Shown: positions 11,915 to 24,300 of the stretch, piece after piece
Position numbering within the stretch: the stretch's first letter is position 1
Layout: each line of letters opens with the position of its first letter
Assembly: GCA_030549775.1 (NCBI GenBank)
Contig: CM060172.1
Span: 55,665,942 to 55,729,941 of the forward strand
DNA from: Tamarix chinensis
Lineage: Eukaryota > Streptophyta > Magnoliopsida > Caryophyllales > Tamaricaceae
Direction of reading: 5' to 3'
Length of the DNA stretch: 64,000 bases
Position numbers and translations under genes: made by a program
Notes under the pieces: generated by a model
What the model was told of the DNA's origin: nothing
What the model saw: the letters and a program-made list of their open reading frames with translations, nothing else
Databases searched by the model: none

Positions 11915-12407
11915 GTCAGCAAAGATGTTTTGGGTGAAGCATAATTGCACCACAACACAACATTTCTGGAATCCAACTCAATTTCCAGGTCAAACCACCG
12001 TACCCAATATTTTTTGTAAGGATAACACACAGGACATGCGGATGGCATAAACCTCCACACTATTAATATCCTCTATCTCCATCAGAATGGAGAAAAACAC
12101 ACCTAAACCTTTTATGCCAGTCTCTTCGAACACCCCCATACTTGCCATATTTGTCTCAATGCAAAGCTCCCAAACAGAACAAGTCATATCCAAACTGGCT
12201 CAGAAAATCAACCGTTCTGTTCAATACCTACAACTTACTTCATGATGATCAGTGACCCAAAAATTAAAAATTAAACTACTCTCTTAGTGTACGTATTTTT
12301 TTCCTCTTAAAAAAAAGAATAAATAAATCTTGATTATGTAAGTCAAAAGGAAAACCACTTTAATTGGAAAATGAGTTGGGCAGTGGCAGCAAGCAAGTAA
12401 TCACAGC

Positions 12408-13143
12408 TAGGGCTGTTCACGGTTCAAATATCCGATATTTCGGATATTTGATTGTCGGATATTTGAAATTTCGGATATCTAAAAATGATATTTGATATTT
12501 GATTTGAAACTTCGGATATCCGGAAGATCGGATATTTGAATTTTCGGATCGGATATCAAATATAACCGATATTAGCCGAATACAATTTCAAATATAAAAA
12601 AATTACCAAATGACAAATATGTTTCATATTATTCGATTTGTTGAGCGAATGCTGAGCAAATATCCGATTCGCTTAGCAAATATCCGATTCGCTTAGCAAA
12701 TATCCGACTTACTCAACAAATATCCAATGTTAAAACTAAAATAAGAAAGGAGTGGATGGAGTCTATTGGTATGCAGAGTATTTTTATATTTATTTTTATA
12801 AATATCTAAAAAGGGATTGTATTAAAAATATAATTTCAATTAAATTAAATTTTTTCTCAAATAATAAATAAATTAAGTAGAAATTATACACAGACACATA
12901 TAAATTTATTTATATACAATTATATATAAAATAAAAAATTATAAAAAAATGTATAAATATTTTTGTTCGGATCGGATATTATTTGTATTTGTCGGATCGG
13001 ATATTTGGTTTGTTTGACTTTTCGTTGACTGGATCGAATATTTGATTTGAAAAAAAAATCGGATCGGTTATTTGCTTTTTCGGATCGAATCGCTTCAGAT
13101 ATCAGATCAAATAAGTAGATATCGGATAACATGAACAACCCTA
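12408..13143. mobile_element. hAT-type MITE nested in the PIF-type element
   Basis: It starts TAGGGCTGTTCACGGT, and the other end reads TAGGGTTGTTCATGTTAT in reverse complement. The flanks are ATCACAGC (12400-12407) and ATCATAGC (13144-13151), an 8-bp duplication with one change, as expected for hAT. The 736-bp interior is AT-rich, has no transposase, and is packed with variants of CGGATATTTG and 'atccgattcgcttagcaaat'. Confidence 0.85.
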
Positions 13144-13259
13144 ATCATAGCAATATAGGTGATGAAGGAAGGATAAAGGACTTTGTAGATGGAATAGTAA
13201 TACCAATACGATAGTGCTAAGAAACTTCTGCATAGGCCTACCACACTCAGCACACACAA

Positions 13260-13790
13260 CACATTTTGGGATGTCGCCTTCAATCCCTGGATGTATTGGC
13301 CTTTTGTAATGATCTGCGTGTGCAACAAAAGCAAATAATCTCTCAACATGATGACAAGCCCTCTGTTCGTTGCATCAGATTCTCAGTTCGAATAGTTCTC
13401 TATGCTTTTACTGCATTATCGCTTTTGCCTCGAGCCACAGTGTTTGATCCCATCTAAAATATTGCTTATCCTTGGTCACTACCATCAAAGATGAGAATCG
13501 TCATGATCTCGTGCACCATTGGATCGTTTTTTGCGTTCTTTCCATGTTGCATTTTGGAGTAGAGCATACATTCAAGTCTTGTCTAGAAGTACCAAATGGT
13601 AGTGGGCTCTTTCCAGCAATGAGAAAGCTTTTCAGTTTCTCCTGTTGTGATGAGCTTTTGCAGTCTGTGTTTGGTTTTGGGTTTTCCAACATAAATCATT
13701 TCGAGCAGGATTTTTGCTGCCTCGACAACTTTTTTTGCTTTTCCTGTGAATGATAGGATCCAGTTCAGGTCCTTTCTTCCATACAAGCAT
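13260..13790 (-). pseudogene. possible captured exon remnants, function unknown
   Basis: Moderate-GC sequence inside the PIF-type element has frames up to 93 codons on the plus strand (13472-13753) and 80 codons on the minus strand (13107-13349). None is recognised. The minus-strand reading near 13580-13786 (Lys- and Glu-rich, no stop for 67 codons) looks more protein-like. No intact gene is present. Confidence 0.25.
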
Positions 13791-15629
13791 ATGCATATCC
13801 CTTTTGTGACCTGAACAACAATGACGATGATAGAAATCCGTTATTTATTATTCAAAATATAAACAACTATGAATATCTACAGGTTTTAATATTCGTAAAC
13901 AAACTATTTGTAAACAGCTATAAAGATCTCAATCTTAACCTAAAGGAACAGCAAAAAAAACATAATAGATCCCCCATTTCCCATCACCAAATTCGCAAAC
14001 CATGAACCCCAAATTGAAAATCAAATTAGGGTTCCGAATTCAAATCAAAAGATAATTAAACTTACCTATTCAAATCGGGTTGATAGATTTGCATATCGAG
14101 TTGGAGTTGGTTGAGCCGAATGTTTATTGACATGAAGCTTCATTAAATTTGACCATGTTGTTGGAACCATGCCATGAGCAAGGAAGGTCGAAGAAGGAGA
14201 AGAAGCTCGGTGATGTTGAAGGAGGAGGAGCTGATAAGGATGGCAAGTTGTAAACTATCGGATAAGCTCCCAAAATCATTTTCTTCAAAATCTTACTTAT
14301 TTTCTGTAAGTTTTAGTGAGGAAAATGGTCTTATACAGATTTCCCCACCTATTTCTTTCTTATTTTCTTTCTTTATAATATTCCTTAATAACCAACAGCA
14401 TAAAAATATTATCCTTCTAATTTTTTTCTTTCCTCATTATTTTCTTTAAATCAAACAGAGTGTAAATGATTAGTATTTTTTCATGATTTATTCACATCTA
14501 AGATTTGGTTTATTGAGCTCGGGATCCCCACTATTAGAGTCGGTAGACTGGAATACATATATACATCTTCTAGGTCAAAACGCTTCTAGGCCACTATTTT
14601 TTCTGGTGGATTAGTACTCATAAACATCTTCTAGGGTAGAATGCTCCTGGGCCACTATTATATCCGGTGGATCAGTACTCATAATATAATTCATCTGGGC
14701 CCAACTCATTCGTCTTTCACTTTCACGATTAGTGTTTTCTCTTTTTAATTATCACAACGAATCCATTTATTTACTTCAAAGGGGAGATCAAGATCCCAGA
14801 GATACAAAGGTACACAGGTCGTATTAGTGCATACAAGCTACTTAGTACCCTTCAACCATCAACCTAGGGACACAAAGGTACCCTAGTCGTACTAGTGTAT
14901 ACAAGCTACATAGTATCCTACCGACAAGAACACCTAATTTATAAGTATGCATACCCCCTAAATAGGTCTGTAGAGCTAGATAGGGTAAGATGTAGGGCTT
15001 GGTTGGGGCACTAAGGCACACCAACAAATACCAAAGTAATCATGGGCTAAACAAATTCTTTAGGGTAGTGACCTCTAAAGAGCCACAATTCTCGATCTCG
15101 AGGTCTTCCACTTTAATTATTGGTGTCATAATTAAGATAATCATGAAAAGCACAACAACCACACACTTATCCACTTCCAATTGTTTCTAATATCATTAGG
15201 AAATCTTTATCCATCCAATTATCCAAGATAACCTAGAGGAATCACTAAGGCCATCAATATCTCATTCAATTCTGATTCAGGATTCGTTTCCATTTGTTCA
15301 CATGCCATAAGGGTTATCATATCATAATTATATTACAACCTTAGAGTCTGGTTAGTTCACATCGAAGGATCATGTCACCCATAACCTTAACATGCCCTTA
15401 ATTCACATCCAACACATTTGTTCACTGTAAATGTTTAATGATTAAGACACCTCCTTCATGAATATAAGAATAACACCATACTTATCCATCCAATCCCAGG
15501 TCAGGCCATGTGCTTGTGATACTTACTAATTATCAAATACCTTTATCTTGTTATTCAATGTTACTTGAGTCTTATTATGATAATCTGTTGACCCATTGTT
15601 ATGTTAGATACGAGTTGCTGATTTATCCC

Positions 15630-15906
15630 TATCATTCCTACAAAACTACCAAAATACCGCTCACTTATATAGTTATTAAGTCATCCCTCTTTATTTGCCA
15701 AATTACCATATTACCCTCCATTTTGTATAATTATCAAGTTTCCCCTTACTCATGTTAAGTTACCAAATTATCCTTTTAATTGGTTAAATTGCCAAATTAC
15801 ACTTATCCATTATTATAATGACCAATTTGCCCCTTTTAATTGGTTAAATTACCAAATTGCCCTTCTTTATTATTATAATTACCATTTTGCTCCTTTTCAT
15901 TATTAT
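15630..15906 (-). repeat. TTACC-type minisatellite in LTR-C
   Basis: The phrase 'aattaccaaattgcccttc' and variants recur at 30-60 bp intervals. The same array, longer, occupies 18320-18970 in LTR-D. LTR-D inserted at the end of this array. Confidence 0.75.
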
Positions 15907-16579
15907 TGTAACATCCCCAAAATTTACTATTGAAAAATTTCATTTCATTAAAAAGGATTAGTAGAAGCAAAGTATCAAACTATGAATTCTGGGGACATTA
16001 CCACAACACTTAGTACCAAACTGGTTCACTCCTACCGTTATAATACCATGTGCTAGGACTAAAAGTGTAAAATACATTTTACAAGAACTCAAACCATAAT
16101 TAAATCAGAGTAGCGTAGTAAACCATTTACAAGAATAGAATCCACCGATGGTGATTAAGTTATATTAAAATCAGGAGTTAAAAGAGAGAAAGGTGAATCC
16201 TATAGGATTTCGGATAATCCTTACACTCTTTCTCGTTGCCCACTTGAATAGCACCTGAAAAAGACTTGTAAGGGGCATCACCCACTGAATAGGCAAGGGC
16301 CCCACGAATGGAATCCTTAAGTACTATGGTATTGAGTAACCCTTTGAAACACACTTAAAAGTAGGCCTGCAATGCAACACATGATACAAAGGTATATATA
16401 TATATATGATGATGATGATGAGATGTGCATACATAACATTCACCTACTTAGCATTTACATACTTAAGAAGTCCATCAAATATTCATAAATCATAATGCGA
16501 AATCAATACTTTTGAGCCTTAAGCCATTAGTCCATCATTATTCAATCATCTCTTGGATTTTATACATCCATGCGAGTAC

Positions 16580-16920
16580 GGGAACTCCACTATTATAGCT
16601 GGTGGATCGGTCACATACAGGGTAGAACACACCTGACCACTATTATATGCCGGTGGATCGGTCACTTATAGGAAAGAACACACCTGACCACTATTATATG
16701 CCCCGACTCTTATGGTGTTCCATTGTAATTACATAGTATTTTTCCCATGATTTATCGTAACCTAGAGTTTGATTTATTGAACTTGGGATCCCCCACTGTT
16801 ATAGCCGATAGATCTGTCACTTATAGGGCAGAACACACCTAACCACTATTATATGTTGGTGGATTGGTTTCTAGGGCACCCCGACACTTGACCACTATTA
16901 TGCCGATGGATCGGTCTGAG
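16580..16920 (-). repeat. palindromic CCAC..GTGG module array in LTR-D
   Basis: Five to six degenerate copies of the CCACTATTATAGCCGGTGG module (here 'ccactattatagctggtgg' and variants) are spaced about 50-65 bp apart. They form the same two-group layout as in LTR-A and LTR-I, with a conserved spacer containing 'ttccattgtaattacatagt'. Confidence 0.75.
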
Positions 16921-17046
16921 TTTAGCTCAATAATCTTCCACTTTAAATGATTAGTGTCTTATTCGTATCTTATTCGAAAAGTATTTCACCCTAGATATGC
17001 ATGTCACCGACCTCTACTTCTATCCTCCCGAGAAGGCCCGTTCCAT

Positions 17047-17535
17047 TAGGGATGACAATTTTTTCTGTGAGTTTGGGGCTCCGTTGGGGATTCCCTATTC
17101 GGGTTCGGGGAGAGAATTCGGGGATCGAGTTTGGGTTCGGGGATTCTTAATGGGGACGAGTTTGGGATCCCCATCCCTGAACCCACCCCGACTAATTTAT
17201 ATATATATATATATATATATAATATAATTTTTTTTAGAATATAAATTAAAAGTATAATATAAAAAAGTCTTGAGGATCGGGAATGGGATTGAGGATCAGG
17301 TATAAAGTCGGGTTTCGAGGATCAGATCAGATTTCAAGGTTGGAGAATAAATTGGAGATGAAAAATAAATCGGGGATCAGGTCAGGTATGAGGATTGGAT
17401 CCCCGCAGGAATCGGGGCTGGGAATCCCCGATAAAAAAAAATTAGGGATTGGGTTGGGTTCGGGGATTATTTTTCTTATCAGGTTTGGGGATGGGGATAG
17501 GGTCCCCGTCCCAACATGCCCTATTGCCATCCCTA
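17047..17535. mobile_element. hAT-type MITE in LTR-D
   Basis: The ends are TAGGGATGACAAT and, in reverse complement, TAGGGATGGCAATAGGG. The flanks CGTTCCAT (17039-17046) and TGTCCCAT (17536-17543) are a degenerate 8-bp duplication. The homologous uninterrupted site in LTR-L (about 56889) reads 'gatgtcccac', which supports the insertion point. The interior has GGGGATCGGG-like repeats and an (AT) run at 17200-17222. No transposase is present. Confidence 0.85.
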
Positions 17536-18319
17536 TGTCCCATATCTTGAGACTTATGCGCCCCTTATCACACCTTGACATCCATTCCTCCCATTTTCTC
17601 ATAACAAGATCCCAACTCCTAAGGGTGTGGGTTAAGGCCCATCACCTTATGACATCCAAATTCTCTCACTACCACTCTCTAGGGTTTTCCCTTGAAACTC
17701 TAATTGGACCTATGTGGCCCAACCTTTCTTTTATCGTCTAAAACCTTATCTCATTTAGATTTAACCCAAATCCTATCACTCTACTCACCAATTATACATG
17801 TGACCATTAAAACCTAGTTAGCCACTCAAAACCCTAGCACCTTTCTTATATAAGGATCATCCCCTACAAACTCCATCCACCCCATGCAAACCCTAGAAAT
17901 ATCCCATCTAAGAGTTATATCACTCGTTCATTCTGATCATAACCTCCTTTTATTTTTCCCTCATGGATCATGAGATAATAATGTCAATCTCATGTCCCCT
18001 TAGTCAACTCACTTCCTACTTGTTCCTTTTTATCCTTTCACCCTATATCCTATTATTAAACATCCTAGCATGCATGTCCTAGAGGGTCACATTATATAAT
18101 ATCATACGCACAACATATATAATCATCATTCACATGCCATAAGAAAGTCACATAAGCATACCTTCACTTCAAGTTGCTCTACAATTAGTTATTAAGCATA
18201 AAGTATACAATATGGCATAACACATGGCCCACAAGGCACGTAGCCCATACATAGTTGTTCTTAGCCACATCCTTACTCGGTTTAGGTTATCAAGCTATCT
18301 CCCACACTCATTAGGTCAC

Positions 18320-18970
18320 CAATCACCCTTCATAATTATTGCACTTATCATATTTTCCATTTGGTTGGTTAGATTACTCAATTACCCTTCTCCTTTGTTA
18401 TAATTACTAAATTACTCTTCTTCATTATTATAGTCACGAATTTGCCCTTTAGTTGGTTAAATAATTACCAATTTGCCTTTTAGTTAGTTAAATAATAAAA
18501 TTGTCCTTCTCCATTATCATAATTACCAAATTGCCCCTTTAGTTGGATAAATTACTAAATTGCCCTTCTTAATTATCATAATTACCGATTTGCCCTTTAG
18601 TTGGTTAAGTTACCAAATTGCCCTTCTTCATTATCATAATTACCAATTTACCCTTTTAGTTGGTTAAAATTACCAATTAGTCCTTCTCCATTATTTTAAT
18701 TACTATATCACCCTTCTTCATTATTAAAATTACCACAATACCCTTTTACTTACAAAATTACCATTTTACCCCTTTACTTCCAAAATTACCATTTACCCAT
18801 TTACTTTCAAAATTACCATAATATCTGTTTTATTTACAAAATTACCATTTTACCCCTTACTTCCAAAATTACCATAATACCCTTTTACTTACAAATTACC
18901 ATTTTATCCATTACTTCCAAATTAACATTTTACTCTTTTACTTATAAAATTACCATTTTTCCCTTTATTA
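18320..18970 (-). repeat. two-part minisatellite in LTR-D
   Basis: The first part (about 18350-18720) has a unit near 56 bp built on 'aattaccaaattgcccttc' and 'ccctttagttggttaa'. The second (about 18720-18970) has a unit near 35 bp built on 'acttccaaaattaccatt' and 'ttacccctt'. It occupies roughly where other LTRs carry their (ATT)n islands. Confidence 0.8.
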
Positions 18971-21344
18971 CACCACTTTTATTAAATTACCATCACTAAA
19001 TAAAATATTAATATCAATACTCCATTCTTATTATCCAACTCCACCGCCTATTATATTTCAAAATAATACTCACTAGCACCCACACATATTAAGCCACACT
19101 CTAGCATAAAAATGCCCCTAGGGCTTACCATAATATTATTCATGCATCAATGGTCACAATAACATAATATAACCTGGATAAGTACTTAACATTTTCATTA
19201 ATAACCAAACTCTTTCCTTAAGCAATATTTCCACACATAGCATATAAACTAACATGTTTTCCTTTTTATCAATTAATATAAGCAACTGCATATAATATAT
19301 TAAATAATATATATCATGCAAATAACATATTAAAACCCTAATGTGCTTTCATACGTTTATCCATGCGTTTAAGTGTGATTTAATGATTACTTTAATCCTA
19401 GAAAAAATCAAATCTTACTGGTATCTCGATTAAAGATTTAAGATTTAATTAGCAAAATCAACACCTAAAAATAATATCAATATTTATCACATTAGAAATA
19501 AGAAAACTAAAAGCATAAGACTTTGTAAAACTTAATTAATAAAATAATTAAATTATATATTATTATACCTTAAAATTATTAACCAAAATAAACCAAGTGC
19601 TCATGCACCATAAGCTACATGCAAAACAAGGGAAAAAAGGCTCGAAGGTAGCATGACGAAAAGGAAGATTGGCTATTTTTGGGTTGGGGTTTTGGGGCTA
19701 GGAAAGAGGGCAGGTAAGGGAGTATTTAGGGCAAAGGAAGGGTGTAGGGGTGAACAGGGGGTATAGGTGGTGGTCGGGATAGGTTGTTAGCGGTAAAGGG
19801 CAGTGGCGGTGGCGGCAGTGAGGTTGCAAAGGTGGATGTCGAGGTGGAGGGGGCTGAGAAGGAAGGAAAAGGGAGGGGAAAAATGAGGGGGTGAGGGTGT
19901 TGGTTTTGGCTAAAAGAGGTATGGGAGTGGTAGAGGAAGTTTCAGGGAGTAGGTTGGTGGCTTGGGAGGCGGTAGAGGCGGTAGGGCAGCGGCAGAAGGA
20001 GGGGTTGCAGGGAGGTTGCCGAGAAGGGAGGAAAAAGAGGAGAAAAAGAGGAGGGGAGGAAGAAGGGGTTTTAGGGTGGCTCGAGAGGGGGTGTGGTGGT
20101 TCAGGGATGAAGTAGAAGGTGGCAGGAGGTAGGGTAGGTGGTTGGTGTGGCGGTGGAATCTGCGGAGTTGGGCAGCGGTGAAAAAACAAAGGGTTGGGAT
20201 AAAGGAGAAGAAAAGGAGAGAAGGAGGTTGGGTAAGGGAAGAAGGCTTGAAAAATGGGGCAAGAAAGGGCTGGTGATGAGAAGAAAAAGAAGAGGGAGAA
20301 GAGGGCAGTAGGAAGATGATCGGATGACAGGGAGGTGGTAGGGTGGTAGGGAGAGGGAAGGGAAGAAGAGGAAAGGAAGGCCATGCATGATGGGGAGGCA
20401 GGGTCGGTTGGGTCCAAAATAGGGAAGAAATGGATGGGGGAGAGAGAGGGAGAGACACGTGGTGGTAGTGGTTGCAGGCTATGGTGGTTGGGCATGGCGC
20501 TCGGTGTGGTAGTCATGGGCAACGAAGACAGGTCGGGTAAGAGATAGAAGAATAAAGAAAGAAAGGAAGGGGAAAGTAGGTTGGGCGAGAGTGAGCCAAC
20601 CCGATCAGGAGGGAAGGAAAAAGAAAGAAGTGGGGCTGGATTGGCTTGGTCGCACTGGGAGAAGGAAGGAAAAAGAAAAGGAGGGGTGGGCTGCTTGTGT
20701 GGGAGAAGGAGAGGAGGGAAGGGGAGTGGGCCGGTGGCTCAAGCGCGGGGAGGGTAGGGCGCATGCCATGGCTTGGCAGCCTGAAGGAGAGAAAAAGGGA
20801 AAAGAAAGAAAGAAGGAAAAAAGATAAAAAGGAGGAAGAAAGGAAAAAAGGGAAAAAGAAAAAGGGGAAATAGGGGAAGTTAAAATAATTTAATTTATAA
20901 AATAATAGAATGTAACATTTTTGGGAATTAAATTTATTTAATAATTTAATTTAATATAATTAAATATATGGGTTTAAAGAGGATATTTTTAGTAGAATAT
21001 TGGTTTGGAAAATTATTTAAATAAAAAGAACATGATAAAATAATAAAATATTTATTTTGATTTATCAAATATTCCTATCCAAATTTATATACTCAAAAAT
21101 CCATAAAATAATTAAATTAAATAATTTTAAAAGTTAATATATCCTAAATAAAAACTATTTATTAAATTATAGGTTTTTAAAATTTCGGGGATTACAATTA
21201 TATTTACCATTTTACCTTATGCAATATTAATGTGGACAAATAAATTAATATCTAAAACAAGATAATAAAAACCCATAATAATAATACTACTACTAATAAT
21301 AATAGCGATAATAATAATGATGATGATACAATATTAATTGGGTA

Positions 21345-24300
21345 GGACTTGTTTTAGTATTTAATAACATCTTAAAATTTATTGATATTATTAATTTATT
21401 AGTTAATTAATTTATTAATTAATTTTAACAAAATCTTTTTACTATTATTTTTTCCCAAAACCCAAACCCAACTCAAACTAAACTAATCCCCAGCTATCCC
21501 TTAGTTAAAATCCAATTAAAACCCCCATACAAGCAACCCCTTAGAGCACTCTTCCTCCATTGCCTATGCATTGACCTTGTCCCCTGTCAAACATGACTTA
21601 ACCCTACACAAACCTATGTTGTTCCATCACCCACCTTCTATGCTCGGCCAATTTTGTATGTCTTCTTCCTTTCCTTCAACCCTGCATCGTCTTGTTCCAT
21701 CACCTTGTTCCATCACCAAATGCAACCCTGCACTTGCATACTTAGTCCCCTAATCACCCCCACTGCCTACTCCTTTGTTCTTTTATCTCCTTCATTTCTT
21801 TCCCCATTTATTTCCTTGTCTTTCCCTCTACTCCATTTATGCCACCATAAACATCGTCTCCATTTTTTTCTTCCTTTCTTTTCTTATCTTCTCATCCAAG
21901 CCCTACCTTCATTATTTTCCTTCTTTTGTTGGTCATATTTGACCTTTCTTTTACTCCCCTTTCTCTATTTTTGTGGGCCCCGAACCCTTCTCCTTTTGTC
22001 CAAATCATGCTTATCTCCCTTGTTTCTTCTCCTTTGCCTACGTCGAGGACCATTACATGCAATAACCTAACCAACCGAGCTCCTCCGACAAGAAACAAAC
22101 ACCGTGCACCATTGCCTCTGTTTTGTCTCGCTGATCACTAGCACCATCAAGCCACCACCATCCTCCACTTTCACATGTTGTGAAACCGCTCCAGCTACCA
22201 AGCCTCTAGTTGCCCCTACCTTGGTCTTGCCCCTTGGACCTAGAGATGTAAATAGGGCAGGTTTTACCTGAAGTTCAATGAATTTTATTCGAATGATACT
22301 TAAATAGATATGGATAAACAAATATGAATATGGATATGGAGGATAGATAAAAATACCTACTGGATATAGGTAAGGGTTATCTATATCCGTACCCATACCC
22401 ATACTTATATCTATATCCATGTTCGAACCTGTATACCTGATATATAATTATTCTTTTAACCTTAATTTTAAAGTAAATATAGTATAATATTAATGTTAAA
22501 ATTGTCATTTGACTTAAGCTTAAGTGGGGTATTGAATTTATTATTAGATAATATTCATTTACTTGTTAACAGGTTATCCATTAGATAATGGATATCCGAT
22601 GATATGGATATGGATGTATTAGTGGATACTTATTCAGGTATAGATATGGATACAATTTTTTTATCAAGTAAAAATACGGGGATGAGTGTAACCATCATAT
22701 TTACATCCGTACTTGGACCAACCTATTCTTTGAGCCTTCTCACTCGAACTCCCACAACACCACACACCATTCGTGCCTACCCTTACATCTTGACTCAACC
22801 CCTCTTAATTTTCCTTATTTGAGCAGCAACAATAGTATGCACCATAGGCAAGCTTCATTACACAACCTACCCATGTTTGTTATGTGAGCCATCCCTATTT
22901 ACATAGCCTTACTAATGTAAACTTTTCACTTTAGGTTGGCTATTGTTGCCAGCTAGCTATCCAACTTAGCTCCCCGTACCTTGCTATTTTTCACACCACT
23001 AAACCAGCCTTCAACCCCTACCTTCCTCCCTCACTTTTTCTTTTATCCTTATTTTATCCTAGTCCTTGGTGTACCCCTCGGTAGTGGTGCCACCAAACCA
23101 ACCTAATTTTATTCTTGATATGTTTTCCTTGTTGTTATTCATTAGTTAATAATTTTAAAATATTCCTTCAAATTATTTTATAATAATATTATTGGGTTTT
23201 GTTAAGAAGAAGGTGAAAAAGGAAAATTAGTGGATGCTTAGTTTATAATCGGGTATTATTTGTTTTATGATTGCTTGGAAGACGGGTAAATCCAACGACT
23301 TCGTAGGTGATAGAAATTTGGGTGTAAAGATGTTAGATTTATTTTTAAGATAAAATCATGCTAGGTTGACGTTATCAAAATGTTCATATTTTTGCTAAGA
23401 AGTGAAATTATGCAATATTATGTTTCTGAATAAAATTTCGTGATGCATAAAATAATATATATTACCATGTTTGGAATTGATAGTTCATGTATGCCTTGGT
23501 AATATTTTAAAAATGGAGATATATGCCTGTGTCCATATATAAATTATCGATAGGAAAAATATACTCATGGCTAAGGTTGGGATTAATCAAAAATATCTTA
23601 CATTATGTTGGACATATTACTAAGTTTAAAATATTCCTTGTATATTTTAGATATATTTAGATGTATAGCATGTTGGTTTTAAAGCATAAATAAGATTACA
23701 TTATTTTAATTTTGTATCACATGTTCTAGTAGTAGAAGTGTAAATTTTTACATACCATGATTCGTATCTAAAATTATTATGTAGTATTGGTGTGAAGATT
23801 ATGATATGTCAGAAATGCATGCAAGGGTTCTATATATGTATTAATGTGGAATTTTTTTGTATGATAAATTAATTTTCACTATAGTACTTTAGCCTTTTTA
23901 TAACAAATATCCTATTAAAATAAATCTGGAAATAAAGAGGATAAAAATGTGTTATTAGGATTTGGAGAAAAATTTGGTCATTATGATATAAATGTATCTC
24001 AAGGTGAATAATTGAACTAATTAACTTAATATTTTGCCTTGGATTAATGTTTGAAATAATTTGATGAATGGGTTGAATTGTTTGAAATTGGATAATTATT
24101 TGGCATATGACATGATGCCTAACCCTAGGCCATGATAGCCTAGAGATGTTGTGACCCTTGTGGTTCTTTGATTTGATTGATTGATGGCTATATTATTGTT
24201 TTTGTGGATCTTAGTATCTTTGGTTAATAATATTGAATTGAATAAGACATCAATCACTTAAAAGAGAACGACTTGAGTTTGGAAAGGGACCTCGTGATTC

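Larger units (their letters stand above)
10985..14462. mobile_element. PIF/Harbinger-type non-autonomous element with captured sequence
   Basis: The ends are inverted repeats matching at about 21 of 24 positions (core CTGTTTGGTTTAAAGAAAAT against CTGTTTGATTTAAAGAAAAT). They are flanked by TAA at 10982-10984 and 14463-14465, the PIF/Harbinger signature. Removing element and duplication restores LTR-C. The element is 3,478 bp, or 2,734 bp without the nested hAT MITE and its duplication. I see no transposase. The interior holds moderate-GC segments (11780-12240, 13200-13790) resembling broken host exons, so it may be a Pack-type element. Confidence 0.75.
15907..21196 (-). mobile_element. solo LTR-D, minus strand
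   Basis: The plus strand begins TGTAACATCCCC and ends CGGGGATTACA, flanked by a perfect 5-bp duplication, ATTAT at 15902-15906 and 21197-21201. The length is 5,290 bp, including a 489-bp hAT MITE. In minus orientation the order is AT-rich start (21190-20880), purine/GC-rich block on the plus strand (20880-19690), AT-rich part, TTACC minisatellite (18970-18320), palindromic modules (16920-16580) and terminal foldbacks (16060-15907). The 274-codon minus-strand frame at 19698-20522 is Pro/Ser/Phe-rich low complexity from the CT-rich block and is not called as a gene. Confidence 0.9.
10169..21345 (-). mobile_element. LTR-C, minus-strand long LTR interrupted twice
   Basis: The plus strand opens TGTAACACCCCCAAAATTC with the characteristic foldback to about 10320. 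It continues at 14463 after a PIF-type insertion and at 21197 after solo LTR-D. Its own remnants are 10169-10984, 14466-15906 and about 21197-21345. Modules seen: stem-loop CAGTAC/ATACTG (10592-10607), palindromic modules (10825-10950, 14530-14675) and a TTACC-type minisatellite (15630-15906). The expected purine-rich block and 5' end are missing. The sequence ends abruptly against plus-strand LTR-E, so the copy is truncated or rearranged. Confidence 0.65.

Noticed and set aside
11757..12050. 97-codon plus-strand frame as a gene
   Set aside because: It is antisense to the more protein-like minus-strand fragment and has no recognisable domain.
19698..20522. 274-codon frame and similar Pro/Ser/Thr/His-rich frames (1617-2171, 29183-29581, 32278-32562, 61159-61768)
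   Set aside because: They lie in CT-rich LTR blocks, are low complexity and overlap open frames in other registers.
7994..21343. GGGTA at 7994-7998 and about 21338-21343 as the duplication of LTR-B
   Set aside because: The right-hand site is not preceded by the expected LTR terminus, and a 5-bp match is expected by chance over this distance.
21835..21841. ATTTA/TG at 21835-21841 as the left edge of LTR-E (right flank ATTTA)
   Set aside because: It lies within the CT-rich block and is not followed by anything like the LTR start.
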